Part shown: one piece after another, positions 1 through 11,133 of the stretch
Layout of the letters: the number at the start of each line of letters is the position of its first letter
Position numbering within the stretch: position 1 is the first letter of the stretch
Source: Triangularia verruculosa
Lineage: Eukaryota; Ascomycota; Sordariomycetes; Sordariales; Podosporaceae
DNA length: 64,000 nucleotides
Assembly: GCA_033296885.1 (NCBI GenBank)
Contig: MU863876.1
Location: forward strand, 496,001 to 560,000
Direction: 5' to 3'
Program-made: the position numbers and the translations under genes
The notes under the pieces: model-generated
Databases searched by the model: none
Told to the model about the DNA's origin: nothing
What the model saw: the letters and a program-made list of their open reading frames with translations, nothing else

Positions 1-1106
1 CTCGGCGGTTGCCATGACGGTGATTGGAAGGGGGACCTTTCCGGTATTGGGAGGTGCCCAGCACCCGTCATGCAAGGAGGATGAAAAGACAGAAAGAAAA
101 AAAACAGACCCGATGCATGGAGGGAACACGGAGGGCGAGCGGAAGTCGGCAGTGGTCGGCAGAGGCTTCTCTGACTGCCAAGTCGCCGCCCGGCTGCACT
201 GCCGATCGCCATGACGTCAAGGCGGATCCCCCTGAAAATGCCGGAGTGGGTCCCCGGAATCGATAGGGTCCCTCGGGCAGGGCAAAAACGGCCGATAGTG
301 AACAAGACGCCGGCCAACAGTTGCATCCTGTCACGAGCGAAGCTCCTTGATTGGGTCCTTTCTCCCCGGCACCCTGTTGAGCCGCTTCCGCGCCGGTGAA
401 ACAACCAGTGATGGCCTGGGTGAGCGCTATGAGGCCTTTTGCTGTTGTTGACAGTAATAAACCAATACTTGCTGTCGATCAAATGTACGTCGAGCTGGAT
501 GAGGTGAGATCGGTGAGAATTCTTCTGGAAAGGGAGGGTGTTGAACCAAGGCAACTGCAGCAGCTACAAGGCAGTTTGACCTCAACACCATTCTTTCCGC
601 TCTCATCATCAAGAGCTCAGTCCGGCAATGCTTCTCCTCCCGACTGGTTGCCGCGGGCTCTATCCGAACGGTGGTGTACGTAGTTTTCTAGCCTGTTTCT
701 GAACTTGATCCAGGGGTCCTAGCTGCAGACTTGGCCGGTTCCAACGCCATGGCACCATGGATCCTAAGAGTTCGGTATGTGTCGACTCAGGCCATTCCCC
801 CGCCGTTGGGCATCCAGTCCGTATATCTTGGGCGGAAAGAGATGTGGTTGGTGGGTTTGTATCCCGATAGAAAAAACCACTCCCTCACTCGGTCATGCCA
901 ATGTTGTCCAGCTGGTGAGAACTGATATCAGATGGCCATCACGATGCTCTCCAATGCCAGACGGATATCTGGACTCCACGTGTTGCCATCCTCAACCTCA
1001 GATTCGTTGCTCTGTGAGCCTGAGTTCGATATCAATCGCACGCATAAAGACGCTGTGGACTCCGTGGAACCGCGATCACCAACAAACTCCTCTTCCCCCG
1101 CTTACA
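1..1106. other. Intergenic, no gene seen
   Basis: About 1.1 kb without a convincing coding region. The open frames here are short, lack family motifs and have no splice structure that joins them. It lies downstream of the Rad51-like gene that ends at 1107. A CRE-like TGACGTCA core occurs near 210, but nothing ties it to a gene in the window. Confidence 0.6.
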
Positions 1107-2060
1107 CTACGGAGTCTCTCCGCCAAAGGAAAATCCTCCCCATGGGGAACTTCCAACCCAGGCAATCTGTTCGACCGTCTGTTGCCGCTCATCTCGATCT
1201 CTCGATGGCTGTTCCACCGTGGTCAACTCCCCAAACCCAGACACCTCGGCTCTCTCCACTCTCAGCCACCCCCTCCGTCCGGCCGTGACCGCGACCTGGG
1301 CGGAGACGGCCTTTGACAGGCCTCCGACGGGGCTGTAGCCGCCTCCGATAACCACGGTGCCCCACCACTCCCGTCCCCGGCTCCGGTGGGCTCCGTAAAG
1401 CATGTGCTGCTCCATGGTGGCCAGACAGGCCGAGACGAACCGAGCAGGGGGTTGGTGTTCCCAGTTTCCCTTTCTTGGTTGCAAGACATGAACATGATCC
1501 AAGTCAGCTTTCCTAATCCTCGCCTTTTTTGTCGCTGTTTTTTGTGAAGAAGATGTTGTCCCTCCAGCAAGCGGAGCAGCCAGCACGCTCAAGGGATCAA
1601 ATCTCCCCTCAAAGTCAATCACGGCTACGGCCTTCTCCCACGGACTCGCAATGAGTGTCGCGATCAAGACATAAATCAGCTCGTAATACCGTCCTGAAAT
1701 CGCCAACGGCGCCGAGCCCGTGGCCCGAAAGTTCCGCTGCACGAGGTCGTTGAGCGCCTCAATTGGGAATGTCTTTGGTGCATATTCCGTTAACCCCGTT
1801 CTCGACTTCCCATCCTCCTCCTTCTTGACAGCAATGTTGACATTTCCGTCGTTGTGGTCGATGTTGGCGGCAGCAGCAGCATTGCCGTTGGTGACAAAGC
1901 CCGTGCGAAAAGCAGCCAGAACCTGAATCCAATTAATTTCCATCCATCAGCCATTCCACACTCGTCCATCATCATTGTCAAAACAATTTCTCACCTCATC
2001 CAACCCCGTCTCCTCAATCTCCCCCAGCAACCTCCTCCCCGCCGCCTCGTTCGCATTCAT
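1107..2060 (-). CDS. Rad51/XRCC2-like recombination protein (putative)
   Basis: Two exons, complement of 1107..1922 and 1995..2060, give 293 aa. The donor GTGAGA follows codon 22 and the acceptor TTCAG restores the frame. The start at 2060 is the first ATG of the frame. The N-terminus (GRRLLGEIEETGLDEV) and a core reading YYELIYVLIATLIASPWEKAVAVIDFEGRFD, quoted here only in part as AVAVIDFEGRF, look like the helix, strand and Walker B region of Rad51-paralogue ATPases. The motif MLYGAHRSRGREWWGT is well kept in related fungal proteins as I remember them. Where Walker A should be, the protein reads TGSAPLAISGRYYEL, with no GKT. If it is an XRCC2-type Rad51 paralogue, it would work in homologous-recombination repair in the nucleus, probably through protein-protein contact and not ATP hydrolysis. 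The family call is inference. The gene is divergent from SOM1, with only 42 bp between start codons. Confidence 0.6.
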
Positions 2061-2102
2061 TTTGTTTGTGTGTGTGTGTGTGTCTGGTTTAAGAAGCAAA
2101 AA
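2061..2102. promoter_or_regulatory. 42-bp spacer between divergent start codons
   Basis: This spacer separates the ATG of the Rad51-like gene (2060, minus) from the ATG of SOM1 (2103, plus). It holds a (TG)8 tract and a short A-rich end. Both 5' leaders must either be nearly absent or overlap each other, so the core promoters probably lie inside the opposite gene. Confidence 0.5.
2067..2083. repeat. (TG)8 microsatellite
   Basis: Seventeen bases of alternating T and G lie between two divergent start codons. Length changes here would alter the spacing of both 5' leaders. Confidence 0.9.
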
Positions 2103-2524
2103 ATGGCCCCGCACGTCCAAACCTTCCCCTCCAGCCAGCTCCCCTCCCACATCCACCACCTCCCCTCCAACCGCGGCCGCAAGACCCCCGACGGCAAACC
2201 CACCGACCTCGCCCGCGACTGCGACCTCTTCTCGTTTGTGCAGTTCGACTGCCGGATCGAGCGCCCCGGCGAGCAGAACTGCCCCGTCATCTGCGCGCCC
2301 GTCAAGAGGTTTTTTAGAGTGTAAGTTTTCTTCCTGTTTCTCCAATTTATTGTTTACTAATGTTGTTCGTCCGCGCCGGGTGTAGATGTCCAACCAAAAA
2401 CGGCGGCACGTTCACGGCTGAGACGACGAGTTGGGAGTATCTGAACGCTCTCACCAAGGGAGACGACCATGATGCACATGGGCCGGGGGTCCAATGGAAG
2501 GAGGGTGCACAGACGGGGAGGTGA
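2103..2524 (+). CDS. SOM1: Mitochondrial inner membrane protease subunit Som1
   Basis: Two exons, 2103..2320 and 2386..2524, give about 118 aa. The intron has GTAAGT, a TACTAAT branch point and TGTAG, and splits codon 73. The protein has CDLFSFVQFDC, then a conserved second block with CPVICAPVKRFFRVCPT, and a C-terminal tail with TSWEYLNA. This spaced-Cys layout is that of the fungal Som1 family. In yeast, Som1 sits in the inner-membrane peptidase complex with Imp1 and Imp2 and is needed to mature some intermembrane-space proteins. The first in-frame ATG is used, because upstream in-frame sequence is the TG repeat. Function is assigned by family resemblance, with no other candidate that I recognise. 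Confidence 0.8.
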
Positions 2525-2968
2525 TATCTAATAGCTCTGATGCGAATGATCAAAAATGTATATCCTCGTAACACTTCTCATCAATCTTGCCCAAGGAGCA
2601 CAAAAGGTAGTCATGAACCTCCCTAGCACAAGCACCAGCCCCCACGGGGTTATCCCAGTCAGCCCCAAGCTCAACAGCTCAGCTCCAGCTCCAACAGCTC
2701 CCATCACGAACCCCCCAGACAAGCTCTTGTCCTCAACACCTACCCATCCCTCGTCAATCAACCTAGCACAGCATCACTGAATCAAAACCTTCCGGAATAT
2801 AACCCAGACGTGTAGTCTTTTCCATTCACCCACCCCCGTGTCTAAAGTATGATACACCCCCCCAATTGACTTTGCTTGCGCCCAGGGCGAGCAAAAGCAG
2901 AATCACATCTCTTTTTCCCCCCTCCCAATTCCCTCCCACCCCAAATCCCAATATGTCATATCATCCCT

Positions 2969-3478
2969 CTAGTTGCCCTGTCTAGCAGCACGCTCCTCCT
3001 CCAACTTGCGGTAGTGTGCGTCGCGGGCATTGACCCGGGGCATATGGTAGCCGTACCTATTTTCCCCCCTCCATCATTAGCAAACAAAATCCCCTCCCCC
3101 TCCCATATCTCCCTTTCCCATAATCGAATATAACATACCAAAAGGCACTCCCACCAGCGATTCCCAGTCCTGATTTTTGTATCCGTCAGCAAAAGTGACC
3201 TTACTACCCCAATGGGGGGGGGGGGGGGGGAATACGTACCAAGCCCAACGCTCAAGTCAAGAATCAGTCCCCGGCGGAGCATCTATTGTTATTCCAACCC
3301 CTCTCGTTAACAATTTGTTCCTTTCCTTTCCTTTCCTTTCCTTCCCTTCCCTTCCCCTCCCCTCCCCTCCAATCCCAGACCTGACTCGACCCGACCGACC
3401 AAGCCCCCAAACCAAACAGGGAATACAAGAAAAACCTACGCCAGTAATAGGCTTGAAAGCAGGAGCCGCAGCAGCCAT
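2969..3478 (-). CDS. COX9: Cytochrome c oxidase subunit VIIa (COX9)
   Basis: Four small exons, complement of 2969..3056, 3139..3169, 3240..3282 and 3440..3478, give 66 aa. Joined, the N-terminus reads KPITGMLRRGLILDLSVGLG, followed by GIAGGSAFWYGYHMPRV and NARDAHYRKLEEERAAR. This is the complete short family: a matrix arm, one transmembrane helix, and a charged C-terminal arm ending in the RVxARDxYYxKLE pattern. The product is a nuclear-encoded structural subunit of respiratory complex IV. The exon phases (0, 1, 2) all fit. The middle intron has a run of 17 C on the coding strand just past its donor, and the first intron contains a purine-rich pentamer ladder. Each exon is too small to be found as an open frame, so automatic callers may miss this gene. 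Confidence 0.92.
3214..3230. repeat. Homopolymer G17 in COX9 intron
   Basis: Seventeen consecutive G on the plus strand, which are C on the COX9 coding strand. The run starts a few bases after the donor of the 70-nt second intron. Confidence 0.95.
3318..3370. repeat. Graded pyrimidine pentamer array in COX9 intron
   Basis: Plus-strand units pass stepwise from CTTTC to CTTCC to CCTCC over about 50 bp. The strand is purely pyrimidine. It lies in the first COX9 intron and is therefore purine-rich in the transcript. Confidence 0.9.
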
Positions 3479-4639
3479 TTTTATTTCTTTTCGTTTCCGT
3501 TCGAGGAGAAGAATGTGTCGAGAGTTGGTGGTTGGTTGGCAGTTGGTGGTGATGCGTCGGTTTTGCGCGCCAAAGTCAATGACCTGATTGTTCTTCCCGG
3601 CAATTGCGGGCACGGGCCGAGCCAAACAAGTTGCGAAAGCAAGAGACAGAGAGAGAGGTGCACGTGATCTGAAGAGGGGGAGGTTAGGTAAGCTTTTTGT
3701 CATTTGGTGGGGTTGGGAGAGGTGAGGTGGTCATAGCTCCCGATGATCGGAATTGGCGAGCGAGAGGAGGGGGGAGCAAAGAATGGATGGATTTACACTT
3801 CGCTAAGAGTTTCAGAGAGCTTCTTCTTTTTTGTGAGACAAGTAAGTACCTAGTTGGCCTTCGGTGCACACCTCTAGTTCAAATCCGAGCTACCCGGAAT
3901 CTTCAGGCGTTGGTTGTCGCGGATTTGGCTCGGACGATGAATGGAGATATTACCCAAACACTGAGGCTGTAACCAGTCGGTATGGCAAGACTGCAGCTGC
4001 TACATGTGAGGAATGTGACAAACACTAGGTAGACCACGCTCCGTTTACTGGTAGAGGTTTCACCATATGGTTTAAAAAGGATATATTCTTGCTTCTTCAA
4101 ACGGTATTGTCCACGTAAGTTGATGCTGATCTCGACTGCATCCATGTATGCCCGGTCAGCCTCCTATCGCGGATGACTCTCGTCTTGACCAGTATGGTTA
4201 CTATGTCTTGGACCATGGAGTACCCTCACCTCGGCCTTAGGTACACTAGAATACCCGAGCTGTATCACATCACAAAGTTTGACTGGTTGACGGCAAGGCC
4301 ACGGCCCTCTCCAATATATCTTCACATCCGCGAGTGCCGAGGCCGTCAGCTCTGACGACCAACCCTCCGTCCTCGTTGTCTGGGTGATAATTTGGAATCG
4401 TGTCATCGAGCAGTCCGACCCAACAACCACGCCGGGCCGAACAATGACTCAAGTCCTCGCGACCCACGACCAGAGTGAGAGAAACGGCGGCGTATCAACT
4501 GTCATCGCGTTCAGGGGGAATAGAAGGGCCATATAACGGCTTTTCATGAAACCCCGCGAGCCCCCCTTTCTCCTCAGCCGTCTCGACATCCCCTCAACAA
4601 ATCACCATAAAGAGAAAGAACCCATCACCAACCACCACA
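3479..4639. other. Intergenic between divergent COX9 and GST
   Basis: A 1.16 kb shared upstream region for COX9 (minus) and the glutathione S-transferase gene (plus). A TATA-like CATATAAC lies near 4530, about 110 bp before the GST start. The GST leader is A- and C-rich just before its ATG. No coding region could be supported. Confidence 0.55.
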
Positions 4640-5387
4640 ATGCCCCCCCTCACAGTCCACCACCTGTAAGCCCCCCTTCCTTTCCTCCACCACCCCCATA
4701 CCAATCCACTAACCCCAAAGTCAAACCTCCCAATCCGAACGCCTCCCCTGGCTCCTCGAAGAGCTCAAAATACCCTACCGCCTCCAATCCTACCCCCGCG
4801 ACCCCCTCCTCGCCCCCCCGCAATACAAATCCCTCCACCGCCAAGGAACCGCCCCCGTCCTAACCGACTCCTCCCTCCCTTCCCCCCTCACCCTCGCCGA
4901 ATCCGGCGCCTGCATCGAGTACATCTGCCACAAGCACGCCGGCGGCAAGCTCTTTCTCAAACCCGGGTACACCTCCTACCCTGATTTCCTCTACTGGTGG
5001 CACTGGTCCAGCAGCAGCTTCATGCCCACCGTCTCCAGAGCTTTCTGGCTTCAGCAAAGTGATGGGGACAAGAGGCAGAGAGAACTGGTGGAGAAGAGGG
5101 TGGAGGAAGGCTTGAAGATGCTGGACGAGAGGTTGAAGGAGAACAACTGGCTGGCCGGGAGCGAGTTTACAGTGGCGGATATCATGGTTGTTTTCCCGCT
5201 GACGACGTTTCGGTATTTTTGGCCGGGGATGCCGGTGGGGAGGTATCCGAATGTGCTGAGGTATCTTGGGAGGGTTGGGGAGAGGGAGGGGTATAGGAAG
5301 GCGATGGCGAGGTGTGAACCTGAAATGGAGTTGCTGTTGAAGGCGGAGGGGCCGAAGAAGGGGTTTATGGAAAGGTTGCCTAACTGA
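4640..5387 (+). CDS. Glutathione S-transferase
   Basis: Exons 4640..4665 and 4721..5387 give 230 aa. The 55-nt intron has GTAAGC, a CACTAAC branch point and AAAG, and follows eight codons. The N-terminal thioredoxin-like part runs to about residue 80 and contains LQTSQSERLPWLLEELKI and the glutathione-binding block LAESGACIEYI. The alpha-helical C-terminal part contains WLAGSEFTVADIMV, the N-capping and hydrophobic staple region of GST domains. It would conjugate glutathione to electrophiles or act as a peroxidase in the cytosol. No targeting peptide is visible. The class cannot be settled by eye; it resembles fungal and bacterial-type GSTs with a Ser near residue 12-14. The coding strand changes from C-rich to G-rich at about 5040. 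Confidence 0.9.
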
Positions 5388-8366
5388 GATGTATACTTGA
5401 TATTAGCAGTTCTTTTGTGTGACTTGGGTGGAATGATAGAAGGACGGATGGACGTTGGGGCTGGATCTCGCAACTCAATCTTGTACCAGGCCTCAAATGG
5501 TAGGTGCTGCAAATGGGAAGTTAGTTGTGGGCAGAAGGCTTCAGACAGGCTTCTTGGGCAGTGTCTACTGAGCTACAACAACAGTGTCAAACTCGACCCT
5601 ACAACGACAGCCAACTGCAGTTTTAGCCCCAGCAAGAACTTGCTCAATGTCACAATGGCTAGAGTCCTCTCTATAGGCCAGTTTCATTCGAAGCCCGGAA
5701 CTTCAGCCAGTAGTCGCACCAAGCTCATGACGACGAGACATCACAGCACTTTGTATGACAAGAGCGGGAGAAAAAGAAATGCGCCTCATGCTTCCGCGTT
5801 ACGCAGCGAGATGGCCATGTCTTACTCTGAGGTAACACATCTTCAAACTGTCTCGGTAAACTTCCCGCCCTTTGCCCCTGAGATAGCCACGGCAGCTGGT
5901 CTGATCAGCTCTCTAGGCTAGATCGCGGACCTGCATTCCAGAAACATGTTGCCATGTGATAAGAAAGTTGTTGCCCATGCAAGCATAGGTTGGGTGTACT
6001 CATCATGGAAGCCGCAAGCATTACTGTAGCCTGCCAGGATCACCACAAGTTCTTGTGAAGGATTATCCGGCCATGTGATGACCAACTTTGGCCGTCCGTC
6101 AGACGGGCGAAAGATCATGCTGCTTAATCATACCAACACACCAGCACCTCCTCCTCGGCTCATCCGCCTTTTCCAGCAGAGCTCCAAACCCAAGTCTCCC
6201 CCTTCCCATCAATGACACGTATCTCACTAGAGACGTAGCATTGGGGACAAGAAGCAAAAGAGAGAAACAGAGGCGGGGTTACAAGATGTCTTGAGTGAAG
6301 TCACTGTAGCACAAAGGTCCCCGTGTTTGTACAACCCGACTGTCCCGACCACCAGGATCGCGCATTGAAGTGCAATTTCCCTCTCTCGTAGCAGCATCGT
6401 GGCGCAAGCACTTTGAGACGGCGGTAGCGACCTTCCACCCATGACGACATGCCGTGATTTTGAGGTTTTTTTTTATACCAAAGAGTATGGTCTTCAAAAA
6501 TTGTGAAAGAGTGTCTTCCTAGGGCAGAGCGGCCCGGCGAGTATTAATTGGCTATTTTTTCCCAGCGCTCATGGTGAAACCACGTTTAAGTGGCAGGAAG
6601 GACGATCGATAGCACTGGCAATCTGATGTTCCTGGATCTTGTTTCTGCCTGCAGGATGGAAAAGATCGGCATGCCGAGGCGCTGGGATGGCGTGAGACTC
6701 CCCCCCCGCATCTGATAATGGTGAAGTCTTGACTGTACAATCTGTATGTCTCTACTTGTGACGAGGGACCCGTTGCTTAGCCGTAGTCGGTGTCAAACGT
6801 CAAATCGGAAGTCGTGATAAGAGACACCCGGAGCGTTTTTCTGCGGCGTGAATTGCTTATTCTCGCTGCCCCTCACGGCGAGGTCAGGGGTCGCTCCGTT
6901 CCACTGGCTGTCAAGAATCTGGGGGCGGAACAAAACAGAAAAAGACGAAAATGCTTCCTGTCGGGAGGAGATGCCCAGGCTGGGTTGGGAGATTCTGAAA
7001 CGGCTACTGCGGGGCAGGCGACTGTGGTTATTCATTAGCGCTGGTCTGGGACGGCTTGGGCTGCTACGACACCAACGTCAAGTGCCAACAGTCGTGCCAA
7101 TGCCGTCCATGATGGGGAAAGAGCAGAGATGCTCGACGGGCGCGAGGTGAGAATTTCTGGAACTCGGTGCAAGGGAGCTGATGCCTGTCCAGCGTCAAAT
7201 TGCGGCATAGGTTGTGATTCGTGGAACTAAACTGTGGCCGGTGAGGGAAGGTCCGACCCTTGTGGGGATCACATCACCTGCACCATAAACCCGGGAATTG
7301 GATACCTACTAATTATTATTGATGAGATGACAGCTGCGAACTGCTGACCGCTTCTGTTTGGCATCGACGTTCAGTCTACCTTGGCCAGTTGTTTGCAGAA
7401 TGGACAGAGTGTCGAACTAACGGACCTTTCACCGGCGGGATCAGCCGTCATGCCGACAGTACCTGCATTGCTATATCGGGACCGAGACGTGTCCAGCCGG
7501 CAGTCGAGATCGGGGCACAGCATCTGCAGCTCGATATGGATATCTAAATGCTATTATAAAACAGACACTGGAGGAGGACGATAATTAAATAAAAAAGAGA
7601 AACAGCGAAGAAGCTGTGGCTGATGCTTGGCAGGGGTTGAGGCGCACCAGGCACGGGGATCCCAGACACACGGCCATCTTCTTCCACCCCAGATCCAGGT
7701 CGCAACCGGGGGTACGTACCGCCGAACAGGAAAAGCCCCAATACCACCCAATCAGTTGGGGAAAGAACAATTCCAGTGATTCCTTCCTCTCCAGGGGGGG
7801 GGAGAACATAACTCGCGAAAGTCCCCCGGAGCCCACAGCAGCTGACCTCCGCTTTTCCCTTCTTCTCTCCTTCCGCATCTCCTCATGGAGTCGACTGATC
7901 TTCAGCTTCCTTCGTCGTAGTCTCTTTCACCCACACGCTCATTCAGACACCAACCCAGTCATCACTCTTTCAGCACTGGCCTTTTTTCTTCTTCTCTTCT
8001 CATCCCGTTTCTGCTTGCTTGTTCGAGGACAACCTGGAACACAATTCCCCGACATTTGACACAATTTCACCACAACAACACATCGACTCGAGGCAGTCGC
8101 ACTGGGACACAAAGCGGGTATATACCACAAGGGAAACTCGACCTGGTTGTGTCACGGGAAGGGATCCGTCTCACACTTCTGGACGTTATCAGGCCCACCC
8201 AGACCAAGACGCGCAGCTCAGCATTCCTCGGACACCCCCGAAAGTCTATTATTGGCGCGCCACCCCCTCTTCTGCGTCTTTTCGACGACATCATCGACGA
8301 CTTCACTCTGAACGCCCTCGTAGAATCTCTGTCCCTCACCGCAAACATAGCAGTTCCCCAGCCATC
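5388..8366. other. 3-kb gene-free stretch
   Basis: The longest region here without a supported gene. Open frames are short, overlap on both strands and have no family motifs. A pyrimidine-rich stretch at about 7850-8010 precedes the CFEM gene and probably marks its transcription start zone, so part of this region is likely a long promoter or leader. I saw no transposon ends or tRNA boxes. Confidence 0.5.
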
Positions 8367-9337
8367 ATGTTGACCCTCCGGTCTTTGGCGCTGCTCTCGG
8401 TGGCCGGTGGCCTTGTCCACGCCCTGGATATGAACAACCTGGACGCTTGTGCTGTAAGTCAGGAGAAGACAGTATGTATGAGAGAGGGCCGCGGCTGACA
8501 GTCCGATAGCACAACTGTCTCTTTACCGCCCCTACTTTTGACTGCCCGGCTTCTCAATATGCCTGCTTGTGCCCAAAGGCCGACTGGGGATACGCTGTCG
8601 TTAACTGCGCCATCGATTCCGGAGCCTGCCCTGCCGACTACAAACCAGCCCTCCTGGCTGCGATGAAGACCGGCTGCACAGATGTTGGCGCTCCTTTCCC
8701 TCCTGCAGACGAAGCTGCTGCTGCTCCTCCTGCCGAGACGACTCCAGAGCCAACGACCGATGTACCTCCGGGCGCTGAGCCCACCCCCACAGAGACCCCA
8801 ACAGCAAACCCAGACGAGGAAGCGACATCAACTGCTGTACGTTCGCGTTTTTCCGAGACATCCATCTCATACTAACCCCAATCCCAGGTCGAATCTAGCC
8901 CAACAGCAGAATCAACAGCCGAAACCACCACCACCCCAACCGGATCCCCCAGCAAATCCTCCTCGGCAGACGAAGCCGAAAAAACCACCGAAGACCCCTC
9001 AGAGGACGAGGGCGCCCCCGCCGGTCTCCCCGAAGCAGCCAAGATTGGCATTGGCGTCGGTGTCGGGGCCGCCGTTCTCGCCCTCGTTGGAGTCGGCGCC
9101 TGCATCTTCCTCCGCAACCGCCAGGTCGACAAGTCGTCTGACGACTCGTCTGGAGCGGACCGGTACAAGATTTCCCCACCGATGCCCAGCCGGGAGCAGA
9201 ACCCGTACAACCACGGCAATAACAGCTCGGATTACGACATTGGCGGTGCGAATGAGCTGGAGATTAAGAGTTATCGGTATGATGACATGACGGAGGGGAA
9301 GCAGCCGAAGCCGATGGAGCCGAGACAGATGGTGTAA
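8367..9337 (+). CDS. CFEM-domain single-pass membrane protein
   Basis: Three exons, 8367..8453, 8510..8836 and 8888..9337, give 287 aa; all joins are phase 0. Residues 1-20 form a signal peptide. Eight cysteines follow in the CFEM order, including HNCLF, FDCPASQYACLC, a Cys pair around GACP, and TGC. A Pro/Thr/Glu-rich stalk leads to one transmembrane helix (IGIGVGVGAAVLALVGVGAC) and a cytoplasmic tail with basic residues straight after it (FLRNRQVDK). CFEM domains are fungal extracellular domains used in haem capture, surface sensing and wall association. This one is anchored by a helix with no GPI signal, which favours a sensor or receptor role; that is inference. It is the first of several surface proteins in the next 11 kb. 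Confidence 0.85.
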
Positions 9338-9972
9338 AATTATGGGTTTCGAATTTTTGTGTGGAAAAATATTGCCATTGGTCTTTGTCAGCGGGACTGT
9401 AAACAGAGGATACACAATGGGCAATGGCAAAGGGATTCTGTACTTGACTGAAACAAGAAGAGAAATGGAAAGGGGAATGGAAAAGTCGAGGTTTTTTTTA
9501 TGGGATGCGAGAGGTTTATTATCAGCACATCTCAGCAGCAAGCAAGCGCACAGCGAAAAAACGAGACAAAAAGATTACACAAACACCATGAGGCGACAGG
9601 TTTTGGGTTTTTTTGGTGGATGGATGGATGGTTGTGCAACATGTGAGGATGGTGGATGTTTTTGAGTCAGGGGCCAAGGCGGCCAAAGACTGATCTGTGC
9701 GGCTGCTTGGTGGACGTTTTGTTCTTCTTGTTATTTAGTTTATGATTAACACGGCCGGAGCTTATTTCTTTTTGCTTTGTATATAGTTGAGAGATTTGAG
9801 AAAAAAGAAAGATTGACAAACCTATTGGTTGGGGCTGTTTTGCTTCTGATACTTCAATATACAGACGTCAGCAGCAGAGGTTAGGTTGGGACAAAAATAC
9901 ACATTTGGTTTCATATTGTACATGTTGACACATCTCTTCTTTCCTTCCCACCTCTCTTGGAGCGCAGATTGA
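9338..9972. other. Convergent 3' flanks
   Basis: AT-richer sequence between the ends of the CFEM gene and MRPL22. It should hold both 3' untranslated regions. No gene or repeat stands out. Confidence 0.6.
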
Positions 9973-11133
9973 CTACCAAGAGTAATGCCCCCTCTGCGCG
10001 GTGATGGGCCTGTCAGGCAGATGCACCCACGGGCCCTGCTTCCTCTTCTTGTGCTCGCGCTCCTGGTGCTCGCGGACAAGAGTCTTGTGTTCCTTGAGAA
10101 CGACGCTCAAGCCTTTATCTCAGGGGTTAGCCACACACAAACAGCAGTAGAAAAAGAAAAAAAAGCTCACTAGTCGAAGGCGAGTCCTTCATAAACATCC
10201 TCCCCCTGGCCCGATAATCCGGGCTCCTCGCCCTCAGCGGCCCCTTGTTCACCCAGGCTTCGGCAATGTACATCTTTGTCTGGTCCGTGACCGTCATCCA
10301 CCTCCCGTCCTTTCTCTGGATCTCCATTTTTTGGTCAGAGGAGGAGGGAAGGCCCATCCCGCGCTCGGCAACGGCGAGGTCGCGGGCCATCTTGAGCTGC
10401 GTCGTCACCTCGGCCGCCATCTTTTTTTTGGAGTACTTCATCTGCACGAGCGCGTCGTCGACGTTTTTTCCCTGGATCTGGCGGGCGAGGTGAACTAGTT
10501 TTTTGACCGAGGTGGGAAGCCAGGGGGACTTGCTCTTGAGCTGGCGCTCGGTGCGGGCGATGCGGGAGGCGCGGGGTTCGAGGGAGTAGGCGTCGGTGCC
10601 GTTGGTTACCTGGCGGATGGCCATTTTGCGCTCCCAGCGGACGCGGGCTTGGGGGTCGGGGTCGAGGCTGCGGGCGAGGGCTTCTTTTACGAGGGAGCCG
10701 CCTAGGCGGGTGAAGGCTTTTGGTTGGGCGAGTTTTTGGCTGGCGGTGAGGGGGCCTTCGGAGGGAGGGCCGGAGCCGGAGAGGGCTTGGGCTTCTTTGG
10801 CTTGGACGTCGGCTTGGGCGGGGGCGACTTCGTCTTCGAAGATGGCGGGGGCTTCGGTGCGGGATTGGAGTTTGGAGACTAGAGACTTTCGGGCGGCGGC
10901 GGTGCCGGTGGTCATGGTTTCTTTTAGGTTGGTGTTGGAGGAGGAGGAGTCGGTTTTGGACCAGAACCAGGACTGGGGGGGGGTTGTTGAGAGGGGGCGG
11001 GATAGTTGGGGGAGGGTCGCGGGGGCTGTTGAGGGGGGGAGGGTTTGTTAGTGGGAGAGATTGGAAGGGAGAGGGGGGAGGAAGGAAACGGACCTGCCCG
11101 GACGAGCCGCCGTGAGGGCGTGGTGAGGCTCAT
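9973..11133 (-). CDS. MRPL22: Mitochondrial large ribosomal subunit protein uL22m
   Basis: Three exons, complement of 9973..10112, 10171..11025 and 11094..11133, give 344 aa. The first exon carries a basic, Ser/Arg-rich mitochondrial presequence (SLTTPSRRLVRA). The ribosomal L22 fold occupies roughly residues 150-340 and includes WLPTSVKKLVHLARQIQGK and DALVQMKYSKKK. The C-terminal exon supplies SVVLKEHKTLV and the end PWVHLPDRPITAQRGHYSW, which is the conserved tip of the family. uL22m lines the exit tunnel of the mitochondrial ribosome. The first donor (GTCCGT) is weak, so the extreme N-terminus is less sure than the rest. It converges on the CFEM gene. Confidence 0.9.

Noticed and set aside
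3865..3895. A tRNA-like B box (TTCAAATCC)
   Set aside because: No A box at the right distance and no acceptor stem. A similar GTTCAAATC near 34252 fails the same way.
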